Positions 24,401-37,455 of a DNA stretch of 64,000 nt are shown piece after piece. Where the stretch lies: positions 9,692,450 to 9,756,449 of the forward strand of contig OZ024740.1 in assembly GCA_964016885.1 (NCBI GenBank), read 5' to 3'. Under the pieces are notes generated by a model. That model ran no database searches. It saw only the letters and a list, made by a program, of their open reading frames with translations, and was not told the origin of the DNA. The DNA is from Eledone cirrhosa (Eukaryota > Mollusca > Cephalopoda > Octopoda > Eledonidae). The first letter of the stretch is position 1. Each line of letters starts with the position of its first letter. Both the position numbers and the translations under genes were made by a program.

Positions 24401-27400
24401 AGAAAGGGGTGCTGGTGGTAGTCTTGTGGTTGATGTGACCACTGGTCATCTGGTTTAAGCTTGTCACCAGACTGAGAGAGGGGTGCTGGTGGAAGTCTTT
24501 TGGTTGATGTGACCACTGGTCATCTGGTCTAGGCTTGTCACCAGACTGAGAGAGAGGTGCTGGTGGTAGTCTTGTGGTTGATGTGACCACTGGTCATCTG
24601 GTTTAGGCTTGTCACCAGACTGAGAGAGAAGTGCTGGTGGTAGTCTTGTGGTTGATGTGACCACTGGTCATCTGGTTTAGGCTTGTCACCAGACTGAGAG
24701 AGAGGTGCTGGTGGTAGTCTTGTGGTTGATGTGACCACTGGTCATATGGTCTAGGCTTGTCACCTGACTGAGAAAGGGATGCTGGTGGTAGTCTTGTGGT
24801 TGATGTGACCACTGGTCATCTAGTATAGGTTTGTCACCAAACTGAGAGAGAGGTGCTGGTGGTAGTCGTGTGGTTGATGTGACCACTGGTCATCTGGTTT
24901 AGGTTTGTCACCATACTGAGAGAGGGGTGCTGGTGGTAGTCGTGTGGTTGATGTAACCACTGGTCATCTGGTTTAGGTTTTTCACCGGATTGAGAGTGGG
25001 GTGCTGGTGATAGTCTTGTGGTTGATGTGACCACTGGTCATCTGCTTTAGGCTTGTCACCAGACTGAGAGAGGGGTGCTGGTGGTAGTCTTGTGGTTGAT
25101 GTGACCACTGGTCATCTGGTTTTAGTTTTGTCACCAGACTGAGAGAGGGGTGCTGGTGGTAGTCTTGTGGTTGATGTGACCTCTGGTCATCTGGTTTAGG
25201 CTTGTCACAAGACTGACTGAGATGTGCTGGTGGTAGTCTTGTGGTTGATGTGACCACTGGTCATCTGGTTTAGGTTTTTCACCAAACTGAGAGTGGGGTG
25301 CTGGTGATAGTCTTGTTGTGGATGTGACCACTGGTCATCAGGTTTAGGTTTTTCACCAGGCTGAGAGTGGGGTGATGGTGATAGTCTTGTGGTTGATGTG
25401 ACCACTGGTCATCTGGTTTAGGCTTGTCACCAGACTGAGAGAGGGGTGCTGGTGGTAGTCTTGTGGTTGATGTGACCACTGGTCATCTGGTTTAGGCTTG
25501 TCACCAGACTGAGAGATGGGTGCTGGTGGTTGTCTTGTGGTTGATGTGACCACTGGTCATCAGGTTTAGGTTTTTCACCAGGCTGAGAGTGGGGTGATGG
25601 TGATAGTCTTGTGGTTGATGTGACCACTGGTCATCTGGTTTAGGCTTGTCACCAGACTAAAGAGAGGGGTGCTGGTGGTAGTCTTGTGGTTGATGTGACC
25701 ACTGGTCATCTGGTTTAGGCTTGTCACCAGACTAAAGAGAGGGGTGCTGGTGGTAGTCTTGTGGTTGATGTGACCACTGGTCATCTGGTTTAGGTTTGTC
25801 ACCAGACTGAGAAAGGGGTGCTGGTGGTAGTCTTGTGGTTGATGGTACCACTGGTCATCTGGTTTAGGCTTGTCGCCAGACTGAGAGAGGGGTGCTGGTG
25901 GTAGTCTTGTGGTTGATGTGACCACTGGTCATCTGGTCTAGGTTTGTCACCAGACTGAGAGAGAGGTGCTGGTGGTAGTCTTGTGGTTGATGTGACCACT
26001 GGTCGTCTGGTTTAGGTTTTTCACCAGACTGAGAAAGGGGTGCTGGTGATAGTCTTGTGGTTGATGTGACCACTGGTCATCTGGTTTAGGCTTGTCACCA
26101 GACTGAGAGAGGGGTGCTGGTGGTAGTGTTGTGGTTGATGTGACCACTGGTCATCTGGTTTTAGTTTTGTCTCCAGACTGAGAGAGGGGTGCTGGTGGTA
26201 GTCTTGTGGTTGATGTGACCACTGGTCATCTGGTTTAGGCTTGTCACCAGACTGAGAGAGGGGTGCTGGTGGTAGTCTTGTGGTTGATGTGACCACTGGT
26301 CATCTAGTTTAGGCTTGTCACCAGACTGAGAGAGGTGTGCTGGTGGTAGTCTTGTGGTTGATGTGACCACTGGTCATCTGGTTTTGGCTTGTCACCATAC
26401 TGAGAGAGGGGTGCTGGTGGGTGTCTTGTGGTTGATGTGACCACTGGTCATCTGGTTTAGGTTTTTCACCAGACTGAGAGTAGGGTGCTGGTGGTAGTCT
26501 TGTGGTTGATGTGACCACTGGTCATCTAGTCTAGGTTTGTCACCAGACTGAGAGAGAGGTGCTGGTGGTAGTCTTGTGGTTGATGTGACCACTGGTCATC
26601 TGGTTTAGGCTTGTCACCAGACTGAGAGAGGGGTGCTGGTGGTAGTCTTGTGGTCGATGTGACCACTGGTCATCTGGTCTAGGTTTGTCACCAGACTGAG
26701 AGAGAGGTGCTGGCGGTAGTCTTGTGGTTGATGTGACCACTGCTCATCTGGTTTAGGTTTTTCACCAGACTGAGAAAGGGGTGCTGGTGGTAGTCTTGTG
26801 GTTGATGTGACCACTGGTCATCTGGTTTAGGTTTTTCACCGGACTGAGAGAGGTGTGCTGGTGGTAGCCTTGTGGTTGATTTGACCACTGGTCATCTGGT
26901 TTAGGCTTGTCACCAGACTGAGAGAGAGGTGCTGATGGTAGTCGTCTAGTTGATGTGACCACTGGTCATCTGGTTAAGGTTTGTCACCAGACTGAGAGAG
27001 GGGTGCTGGCAGTAGTCTTGGGGTTGATGTGACCATTGGTCATCTGGTTTAGGTTTGTCACCAGACTGAGAAAGGGGTTCTGGTGGTAGTCTTGTGGTTG
27101 ATCTGACCTCAGGTCATCTGGCTTAGGTTTGTCACCACACTGAGAAAGGGGTGCTGACGGTAGTCTTGTGGTTGATGTGACCTCTGGTCCTCTGGTTTAG
27201 GTTTGTCACCAGACTGAGAAAGGGGTGCTGGTGGTAGTCTTGTGGTTGATGTGACCACTGGTCATCTGGTTTAGGTTTGTCACCAGACAGAGAAAGGGGT
27301 GCTGGTGGTAGTCTTGTGGTTGATGTGACCACTGGTCATCTGGTTTAGGTTTGTCACCAGACAGAGAAAGGGGTGCTGGTGGTAGTCTTGTGGTTGATGT

Positions 27401-30400
27401 GACCACTGGTCATCTGGTTTAGGTTTGTCACCAGACAGAGAAAGGGGTGCTGGTGGTAGTCTTGTGGTTGATGTGACCACTGGTCATCTGGTTTAGGTTT
27501 GTCACCAGACAGTGAAAGGGGTGCTGGTGGTAGTATTGTGGTTGATGTGACCACTGGTCATCTGGTTTAGGTTTGTCACCAGACAGAGAAAGGGGTGCTG
27601 GTGATAGTCCTGTGGTTGATGTGACCACTGGTCATCTGGTTTAGGTTTGTCACCAGACTGAGAGAGAGGTGCTAGTGGTAGTCTTGCGGTTGATGTGACC
27701 TCTGGTCATCTGGTTTAGGTTTGTCACCAGACTGAGAGAGATGTGCTAGTGGTAGTCTTGTGGTTGATGTGACCACTGGTCATCTGGTTTAGGTTTGTCA
27801 CCAGACATAGAAAGGGGTGCTGGTGGTAGTCTTGTGGTTGATGTGACCACTGGTCATCTAGTCTAGCCTTGTCACCAGACTGAGAAAGGGGTGCTGGTGG
27901 TAGTCTTGTGGTTGATGTGACCTCTGGTCATCTGGTTTAGGTTTGTCACCAGACTGAGAGAGAGGTGCTAGTGGTAGACTTGTGGTTGATGTGACCACTG
28001 GTCATCTGGTTTAGGTTTTTCACCGGACTGAGAGTGGGGTGCTGGTGATAGTCTTGTGGTTGATGTGACCACTGGTCATCTGGTTTAGGTTTTTCACCGG
28101 ACTGAGAGAGGGGTGCGGGTGGTAGTCTTGTGGTTGATGTGACCACTGGTCATCTGGTTTAGGTTTGTCACCAGACAGAGAAAGGGGTGCTGGAGGTAAT
28201 CTTGTGGTTGATGTGACCACTGGTCATCTGGTTTAGGTTTGTCACCAGACAGAGAAAGGGGTGCTTGTGGTAGTATTGTGGTTGATGTGACCACTGGTCA
28301 TCTGGTTTAGGTTTGTCACCAGACAGAGAAAGGGGTGCAGGTGGTAGTCTTGTGGTTGATGTGACCACTGGTTATCTGGTTTAGGTTTGTCACCAGACAG
28401 TGAAAGGGGTGCTGGCGGTAGTCTTGTGGTTGATGTGACCACTGGTCATCTGGTTCAGGTTTGTCACCAGACTGAGAAAGGGGTGCTGGTGGTAGTCTTG
28501 TGTTTGATGTGACCACTGTTCATCTGGTTTAGGTTTGTCACCAGACAGAGAAGGGGTGCTGGTGATAGTCTTGTGGTTGATGTGACCACTGGTCATCTGG
28601 TTTAGGCTTGTCACCAGACTGAGAGAGGGGTGCTGGTTGTAGTCTTGTGGTTGATGTGACCACTGGTCATCTGGTTTAGGCTTGTCACCAGACTGAGAGA
28701 GGTGTGCTGGTGGTAGTCTTGTGGTTGATGTGACCACTGGTCATCTGGTTTAGGCTTGTCACCAGACTGAGAGAGGGGTGCTGGTGGTAGTCTTGTGGTT
28801 GATGTGACCACTGGTCATTTGGTTTAGGCTTGTCACCATACTGAGAGAGGGGTGCTGGTGGGTGTCTTGTGGTTGATGTGACCACTGGTCATCTGGTTTA
28901 GGTTTTTCACCAGACTGAGAGTAGGGTGCTGGTGGTAGTCTTGTGGTTGATGTGACCACTGGTCATCTAGTCTAGGTTTGTCACCAGACTGAGAGAGAGG
29001 TGCTGGTGGTAATCTTGTGGTTGATGTTACCACTGGTCATCTGGTTTAGGCTTGTCACCAGACTGAGAGAGGGGTGCTGGTGGTAGTCTTGTGGTCGATG
29101 TGACCACTGGTCATCTGGTTTAGGTTTGTCACCAGACAGAGAAAGGGGTGCTGGTGGTAGTCTTGTGGTTGATGTGACCACTGGTCATCTGGTTTAGGTT
29201 TGTCACCAGACAGAGAAAGGGGTGCTGGTGGTAGTCTTGTGGTTGATGTGACCACTGGTCATCTGGTTTAGGTTTGTCACCAGACAGTGAAAGGGGTGCT
29301 GGTGGTAGTATTGTGGTTGATGTGACCACTGGTCATCTGGTTTAGGTTTGTCACCAGACAGAGAAAGGGGTGCTGGTGATAGTCCTGTGGTTGATGTGAC
29401 CACTGGTCATCTGGTTTAGGTTTGTCACCAGACATAGAAACGGGTGCTGGTGGTAGTCTTGTGGTTGATGTGACCACTGGTCATCTAGTCTAGCCTTGTC
29501 ACCAGACTGAGAAAGGGGTGCTGGTGGTAGTCTTGTGGTTGATGTGACCTCTGGTCATCTGGTTTAGATTTGTCACCAGACTGAGAGAGGGGTGCTGGTG
29601 GTAGTCTTGTGGTTGATGTGACCACTGGTCATCTGGTTTAGGCTTGTCACCAGACTGAGAGAGGGGTGCTGGTTGTAGTCTTGTGGTTGATGTGACCACT
29701 GGTCATCTGGTTTAGGCTTGTCACCAGACTGAGAGAGGTGTGCTGGTGGTAGTCTTGTGGTTGATGTGACCACTGGTCATCTGGTTTAGGCTTGTCACCA
29801 GACTGAGAGAGGGGTGCTGGTGGTAGTCTTGTGGTTGATGTGACCACTGGTCATCTGGTTTAGGCTTGTCACCATACTGAGAGAGGGGTGCTGGTGGGTG
29901 TCTTGTGGTTGATGTGACCACTGGTCATCTGGTTTAGGTTTTTCACCAGACTGAGAGTAGGGTGCTGGTGGTAGTCTTGTGGTTGATGTGACCACTGGTC
30001 ATCTAGTCTAGGTTTGTCACCAGACTGAGAGAGAGGTGCTGGTGGTAGTCTTGTGGTTGATGTTACCACTGGTCATCTGGTTTAGGCTTGTCACCAGACT
30101 GAGAGAGGGGTGCTGGTGGTAGTCTTGTGGTCGATGTGACCACTGGTCATCTGGTTTAGGTTTGTCACCAGACAGAGAAAGGGGTGCTGGTGGTAGTCTT
30201 GTGGTTGATGTGACCACTGGTCATCTGGTTTAGGTTTGTCACCAGACAGAGAAAGGGGTGCTGGTGGTAGTCTTGTGGTTGATGTGACCACTGGTCATCT
30301 GGTTTAGGTTTGTCACCAGACAGTGAAAGGGGTGCTGGTGGTAGTATTGTGGTTGATGTGATCACTGGTCATCTGGTTTAGGTTTGTCACCAGACAGAGA

Positions 30401-33400
30401 AAGGGGTGCTGGTGATAGTCCTGTGGTTGATGTGACCACTGGTCATCTGGTTTAGGTTTGTCACCAGACATAGAAAGGGGTGCTGGTGGTAGTCTTGTGG
30501 TTGATGTGACCACTGGTCATCTAGTCTAGCCTTGTCACCAGACTGAGAAAGGGGTGCTGGTGGTAGTCTTGTGGTTGATGTGACCTCTGGTCATCTGGTT
30601 TAGATTTGTCACCAGACTGAGAGAGGGGTGCTGGTGGTAGTCTTGTGGTTGATGTGACCACTGGTCATCTGGTTTAGGTTTGTCACCAGACTGAGAGAGA
30701 GAGAGGGGTGCTGGTGGTAGTCTTGTGGTTGATGTGACCTCTGGTCATCTGGTTTAGGCTTGTCACCAGACTGAGAGAGAGGTGCTGGAGGTAGTCGTGT
30801 GGTTGATGTGACCACTGGTCATCTGGTTTAGGCTTGTCACCAGACTGAGAGAGGAGTGCTGGGAGTAGTCTTGTGGTTGATGTGACAACTGGTCATCTGA
30901 TTTAGGCTTGTCACCAGACTGAGAGAGGGGTGCTGGTGGTAGTCTTGTGGTTGATGTGACCACTGGTTATCTGGTTTAGGCTTGTCACCAGACTGAGAGA
31001 GGGGTGCTGGTGGTAGTCTTGTGGTTGATGTGACCACTGGTCATCTGGTTTAAGCTTGTCACCAGACTGAGAGTGGGGTGCTGGTGGTAGTCTTGTGGTT
31101 GATGTGACCACTGGTCATCTGGTTTAGGCTTGTCACCAGACTGAGAGAGGGGTGCTGGTGGTAGTCTTGTGGTTGATGTGACCACTGGTCATCTGGTTTA
31201 GGCTTGTCACCAGACTGAGAGAGGGGTGCTGGTGGTAGTCTTGTGGTTGATGTGACCACTGGTCATCTGGTTTAGGCTTGTCACCAGACTGAGAGAGGGG
31301 TGCTGGTGGTAGTCGTGTGGTTGATGTGACCACTGGTCATCTGGTTTAGGCTTGTCACCAGACTGAGAGAGAGGTGCTGGTGGTAGTCTTGCGGTTGATG
31401 TGACCACTGGTCATCTGGTTTAGGCTTGTCACCAGACTGAGAGAGGGGTGCTGGTGGTAGTCTTGTGGTCGATGTGACCACTGGTCATCTGGTTTAGGTT
31501 TGTCACCAGACAGAGAAAGGGGTGCTGGTGGTAGTCTTGTGGTTGATGTGACCACTGGTCATCTGGTTTAGGTTTGTCACCAGACAGAGAAAGGGGTGCT
31601 GGTGGTAGTCTTGTGGTTGATGTGACCACTGGTCATCTGGTTTAGGTTTGTCACCAGACAGTGAAAGGGGTGCTGGTGGTAGTATTGTGGTTGATGTGAC
31701 CACTGGTCATCTGGTTTAGGTTTGTCACCAGACAGAGAAAGGGGTGCTGGTGATAGTCCTGTGGTTGATGTGACCACTGGTCATCTGGTTTAGGTTTGTC
31801 ACCAGACATAGAAACGGGTGCTGGTGGTAGTCTTGTGGTTGATGTGACCACTGGTCATCTAGTCTAGCCTTGTCACCAGACTGAGAAAGGGGTGCTGGTG
31901 GTAGTCTTGTGGTTGATGTGACCTCTGGTCATCTGGTTTAGATTTGTCACCAGACTGAGAGAGGGGTGCTGGTGGTAGTCTTGTGGTTGATGTGACCACT
32001 GGTCATCTGGTTTAGGTTTGTCACCAGACTGAGAGAGAGAGAGGGGTGCTGGTGGTAGTCTTGTGGTTGATGTGACCACTGGTCATCTGGTTTAGGCTTG
32101 TCACCAGACTGAGAGAGAGGTATTGGTGGTAGTCTTGTGGTTGATGTGACCACTGGTCATCTGGTTTAGGCTTGTCACCAGACTGAGAGAGAGGTATTGG
32201 TGGTAGTCGTGTGGTTGATGTGACCACTGGTCATCTGGTTTAGGCTTGTCACCAGACTGAGAGAGAGGTGCTGGTGGTAGTCGTGTGGTTGATGTGACCA
32301 CTGGTCATCTGGTTTAGGCTTGTCACCAGACTGAGAGAGGGGTGCTGGTGATAGTCTTGTGGTTGATGTGACCACTGGTCATCTGGTTTAGGCTTGTCAC
32401 CAGACTGAGAGAGAGGTGCTGGTGGTAGTCTTGTGGTTGATGTGACCACTGATCATCTGGTTTAGGCTTGTCACCAGACTGAGAGAGGGGTGCTGGTGGT
32501 AGTCGTGTGGTTGATGTGACTACTGGTCATCTAGTCTAGGTTTGTCACCAGACTGAGAGAGAGGTGCTGGTGGTAGTCGTGTGGTTGATGTGACTACTGG
32601 TCATCTAGTCTAGGTTTGTCACCAGACTGAGAGAGAGGTGCTGGTGGTAGTCGTGTGGTTGATGTGATCTCTGGTCATCTGGTTTAGGCTTGTCACCAGA
32701 CTGAGAGAGGGGTGCTGGTGGTAGTCTTGCGGTTGATGTGACCACTGGTCATCTAGTCTAGGTTTGTAACCAGACTGAGAGAGAGGTGCTGGTGGTAGTC
32801 TTGCGGTTGATGTGACCACTGGTTATCTGGTTTAGGTATGTTTACCAGACTGAGAGAGGGGTGCTGGTTGTAGTCTTGTGGTTGATGTGACCACTGGTCA
32901 TCTGGTTTAGGTTTGTCACCATACTGAGAGAGGGGTGCTTGTGGTAGTCTTGTGGTTGATGTGACCACTGGTCATCTGGTTTAGGTTTGTCACCATACTG
33001 AGAGAGGGGTGCTGGTGGTAGTCTTGTGGTTGATGTGACCACTGGTCAACTGGTTTAGGTTTGTCACCAGACTGAGAAAGGGGTGCTGGTGATAGTCTTG
33101 TGGTTGATGTGACCACTGGTCATCTGGTTTAGGTTTGTCACCAGACTGAGAAAGGTGTGCTGGTGGTAGTCTTGTGGTTGACGTGACCACTGGTCATCTG
33201 GTTTAGGCTTGTCACCAGACTGAGAGAGAAGTGCTGGTGGTAGTCTTGTGGTTGATGTGACCACTGGTCATCTGGTTTAGACTTGTCACCAGACTGAGAG
33301 AGAGGTGCTGGTGGTAGTCTTGTGGTTGATGTGACCACTGGTCATCTGGTTTAGGTATGTTTACCAGACTGAGAGAGGGGTGCTGGTTGTAGTCTTGTGG

Positions 33401-34094
33401 TTGATGTGACCACTGGTCATCTGGTTTAGGTTTGTCACCATACTGAGAGAGGGGTGCTTGTGGTAGTCTTGTGGTTGATGTGACCACTGGTATTCTGGTT
33501 TAGGTTTGTCACCATACTGAGAGAGGGGTGCTGGTGGTAGTCTTGTGGTTGATGTGACCACTGGTCAACTGGTTTAGGTTTGTCACCAGACTGAGAAAGG
33601 GGTGCTGGTGATAGTCTTGTGGTTGATGTGACCACTGGTCATCTGGTTTAGGTTTGTCACCAGACTGAGAAAGGGGTGCTGGTGGTAGTCTTGTGGTTGA
33701 CGTGACCACTGGTCATCTGGTTTAGGCTTGTCACCAGACTGAGAGAGAAGTGCTGGTGGTAGTCTTGTGGTTGATGTGACCACTGGTCATCTGGTTTAGG
33801 CTTGTCACCAGACTGAGAGAGAGGTGCTGGTGGTAGTCTTGTGGTTGATGTGACCACTGGTCATCTGGTTTAGGCTTGTCACCAGAGTGAGAAAGGTGTG
33901 CTGGTGGTAGTCTTGTGGTTGATGTGACCACTGGTCATCTGGTTTAAGCTTGTCACCAGACTGAGAAAGGGGTGCTGGTGGTAGTCTTTTGGTTGATGTG
34001 ACCACTGGTCATCTGGTCTAGGCTTGTCACCAGACTGAGAGAGAGGTGCTGGTGGTAGTCTTGTGGTTGATGTGACCACTGGTCATCTGGTTTA
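18432..34094 (+). repeat. 15.7-kb higher-order block, copy B
   Basis: Second copy of the block at 126-15862. Private differences include T for G at about 18501 (gtgtttgatg), T for C at 30361 (gatcactgg) and a GCGG change near 26714. It lacks the extra monomer of copy A near 14.5 kb. After 34094 the two copies diverge: A continues into acagagaaagg-like and consensus units, B into gagagaagtg and atatggtctagg units. Confidence 0.9.
28607..30678 (+). repeat. 14-monomer pair carried in copy B (2 x 1036 bp)
   Basis: This is the same duplication as 10301-12372, displaced by 18,306 bp. Its presence in both large blocks means the 1036-bp duplication came before the 15.7-kb duplication. The second unit has a private C-to-T change at 30361 inside the palindrome. 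Confidence 0.85.
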
Positions 34095-34940
34095 TGCTTG
34101 TCACCAGACTGAGAGAGAAGTGCTGGTGGTAGTCTTGTGGTTGATGTGACCACTGGTCATCTGGTTTAGGCTTGTCACCAGACTGAGAGAGAGGTGCTGG
34201 TGGTAGTCTTGTGGTTGATGTGACCACTGGTCATATGGTCTAGGCTTGTCACCAGACTGAGAAAGGGATGCTGGTGGTAGTCTTGTGGTTGATGTGACCA
34301 CTGGTCATCTAGTATAGGTTTGTCACCAAACTGAGAGAGAGGTGCTGGTGGTAGTCGTGTGGTTGATGTGACCACTGGTCATCTGGTTTAGGTTTGTCAC
34401 CATACTGAGAGAGGGGTGCTGGTGGTAGTCGTGTGGTTGATGTAACCACTGGTCATCTGGTTTAGGTTTGTCACCACACTGAGAGAGGGGTGCTGGTGGT
34501 AGTCTTGTGGTTGATGTGACCACTGGTCATCTGGTGTAGGTTTGTCACCAGACTGAGAGAGGGGTGCTGGTGATAGTCTTGTGGTTGATGTGACCACTGG
34601 TCATCTGGTTTAGGTTTGTTACCAGACTGAGAGAGAGGTGCTGGTGGTAGTCTTGTGGTTGATGTGACCACTGGTCATCTGGTTTAGGCTTGTCACCAGA
34701 CTGAAGGAGGGGTGCTGGTGGTAGTCTTGTGGTTGATGTGACCACTGGTCATCTGGTTTAGGCTTGTCACCAGACTGAGAGAGGGTTTCTGGTGGTAGTC
34801 TTGTGGTTGATGTGACCACTGGTCATCTGGTTTAGGCTTGTCACCAGACTGAGAGAGAGGTGCTGGTGGTTGTCTTGTGGTTGATGTGACCTCTGGTCAT
34901 CTGGTTTAGGTTTTGCACCAGACTGAGAGTGGGGTGCTGG
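33540..34940 (+). repeat. 1.4-kb block, copy 1 (partner 36.06-37.46 kb)
   Basis: Nineteen monomers match 36055-37455 at a constant offset of 2515 bp, including gacgtgacc, gagagaagtg, tcttttgg, atatggtctagg, ctagtataggtttg and gtaaccactgg variants in the same order. The match begins inside copy B and runs past its end, so this block and the 15.7-kb block overlap. Related parts recur at 43.6-44.4 and 46.9-48.1 kb. Confidence 0.8.
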
Positions 34941-35670
34941 TGGTAGTCTTGTGGTTGATGTGACCACTGGTCATCTGGTTTAGGCTTGTCACCAGACTGA
35001 GAGAGGGTTTCTGGTGGTAGTCTTGTGGTTGATGTGACCACTGGTCATCTGGTTTAGGCTTGTCACCAGACTGAGAGAGAGGTGCTGGTGGTTGTCTTGT
35101 GGTTGATGTGACCTCTGGTCATCTGGTTTAGGTTTGTCACCAGACTGAGAAAGGGGTGCTGGTGGTAGTCTTGTGGTTGATGTGACCACTGGTCATCTGG
35201 TTTAGGCTTGTCACCAGACTGAGAGAGGGTGCTGGTGGTAGTCTTGTGGTTGATGTGACCACTGGTCATCTGGTTTAGGCTTGTCACCAGACTGAGAGAG
35301 GGGTGCTGGTGGTAGTCTTGTGGTTTATGAGACCACTGGTCATCTGGTTTAGACTTGTCACCAGACTGAGAGAGGGGTGCTGGTGGTAGTCGTGTGGTTG
35401 ATGTGACCACTGGTCATCTGGTTTAGGCTTGTCACCATACTGAGAGAGGGGTGCTGGTTGTAGTCTTGTGGTTGATGTGACCACTGGTCATCTGGTTTAG
35501 GTTTGTCACCATACTGAGAGAGGGGTGCTGGTGGTAGTCTTGTGGTTGATGTGACCACTGGTCATCTGGTTTAGGTTTGTCACCAGACTGAGAGAGGGGT
35601 GCTGGTGGTAGTCTTGTGGTTGATGTGACCACTGGTCATCTGGTTTAGGTTTGTCACCAGACTGAGAGAG

Positions 35671-35686
35671 GGGTGGTGGTGGTGGT
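35671..35686 (+). repeat. GGT-rich monomer variant
   Basis: Two changes turn the ggggtgctggtggtag region into an unbroken run of GGT units. Two other such monomers begin near 38261 and 48478. All three follow a gtttgtcacc joint in a similar neighbourhood, so they are copies of one variant. Guanine runs here could favour a two-layer G-quadruplex on the + strand. Confidence 0.8.
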
Positions 35687-36054
35687 CTTGTGGTTGATGT
35701 GACCACTGGTCATCTGGTTTAGGTTTGTCACCAGACTGAGAGAGGGGTGCTGGTGGTAGTCTTGTGGTTGATGTGACCACTGGTCAACTGGTTTAGGTTT
35801 GTCACCATACTGAGAGAGGGGTGCTTGTGGTAGTCTTGTGGTTGATGTGACCACTGGTCATCTGGTTTAGGCTTGTCACCATACTGAGAGAGGGGTGCTG
35901 GTTGTAGTCTTGTGGTTGATGTGACCACTGGTCATCTGGTTTAGGTTTGTCACCATACTGAGAGAGGGGTGCTTGTGGTAGTCTTGTGGTTGATGTGACC
36001 ACTGGTCATCTGGTTTAGGCTTGTCACCATACTGAGAGATGGGTGCTGGTGGTA

Positions 36055-37455
36055 GTCTTGTGGTTGATGTGACCACTGGTCAACTGGTTTAGGTTTGTCA
36101 CCAGACTGAGAAAGGGGTGCTGGTGATAGTCTTGTGGTTGATGTGACCACTGGTCATCTGGTTTAGGTTTGTCACCAGACTGAGAAAGGGGTGCTGGTGG
36201 TAGTCTTGTGGTTGACGTGACCACTGGTCATCTGGTTTAGGCTTGTCACCAGACTGAGAGAGAAGTGCTGGTGGTAGTCTTGTGGTTGATGTGACCACTG
36301 GTCATCTGGTTTAGGCTTGTCACCAGACTGAGAGAGAGGTGCTGGTGGTAGTCTTGTGGTTGATGTGACCACTGGTCATCTGGTTTAGGCTTGTCACCAG
36401 AGTGAGAAAGGTGTGCTGGTGGTAGTCTTGTGGTTGATGTGACCACTGGTCATCTGGTTTAAGCTTGTCACCAGACTGAGAAAGGGGTGCTGGTGGTAGT
36501 CTTTTGGTTGATGTGACCACTGGTCATCTGGTCTAGGCTTGTCACCAGACTGAGAGAGAGGTGCTGGTGGTAGTCTTGTGGTTGATGTGACCACTGGTCA
36601 TCTGGTTTATGCTTGTCACCAGACTGAGAGAGAAGTGCTGGTGGTAGTCTTGTGGTTGATGTGACCACTGGTCATCTGGTTTAGGCTTGTCACCAGACTG
36701 AGAGAGAGGTGCTGGTGGTAGTCTTGTGGTTGATGTGACCACTGGTCATATGGTCTAGGCTTGTCACCAGACTGAGAAAGGGATGCTGGTGGTAGTCTTG
36801 TGGTTGATGTGACCACTGGTCATCTAGTATAGGTTTGTCACCAAACTGAGAGAGAGGTGCTGGTGGTAGTCGTGTGGTTGATGTGACCACTGGTCATCTG
36901 GTTTAGGTTTGTCACCATACTGAGAGAGGGGTGCTGGTGGTAGTCGTGTGGTTGATGTAACCACTGGTCATCTGGTTTAGGTTTGTCACCACACTGAGAG
37001 AGGGGTGCTGGTGGTAGTCTTGTGGTTGATGTGACCACTGGTCATCTGGTGTAGGTTTGTCACCAGACTGAGAGAGGGGTGCTGGTGATAGTCTTGTGGT
37101 TGATGTGACCACTGGTCATCTGGTTTAGGTTTGTTACCAGACTGAGAGAGAGGTGCTGGTGGTAGTCTTGTGGTTGATGTGACCACTGGTCATCTGGTTT
37201 AGGCTTGTCACCAGACTGAAGGAGGGGTGCTGGTGGTAGTCTTGTGGTTGATGTGACCACTGGTCATCTGGTTTAGGCTTGTCACCAGACTGAGAGAGGG
37301 TTTCTGGTGGTAGTCTTGTGGTTGATGTGACCACTGGTCATCTGGTTTAGGCTTGTCACCAGACTGAGAGAGAGGTGCTGGTGGTTGTCTTGTGGTTGAT
37401 GTGACCTCTGGTCATCTGGTTTAGGTTTTGCACCAGACTGAGAGTGGGGTGCTGG
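36055..37455 (+). repeat. 1.4-kb block, copy 2
   Basis: Partner of 33540-34940. Just upstream (35.5-36.0 kb) caccatactg units replace the context seen in copy 1; just downstream gacagagagagagg units (near 37510) begin. The order of rare substitutions is shared throughout. Confidence 0.8.
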
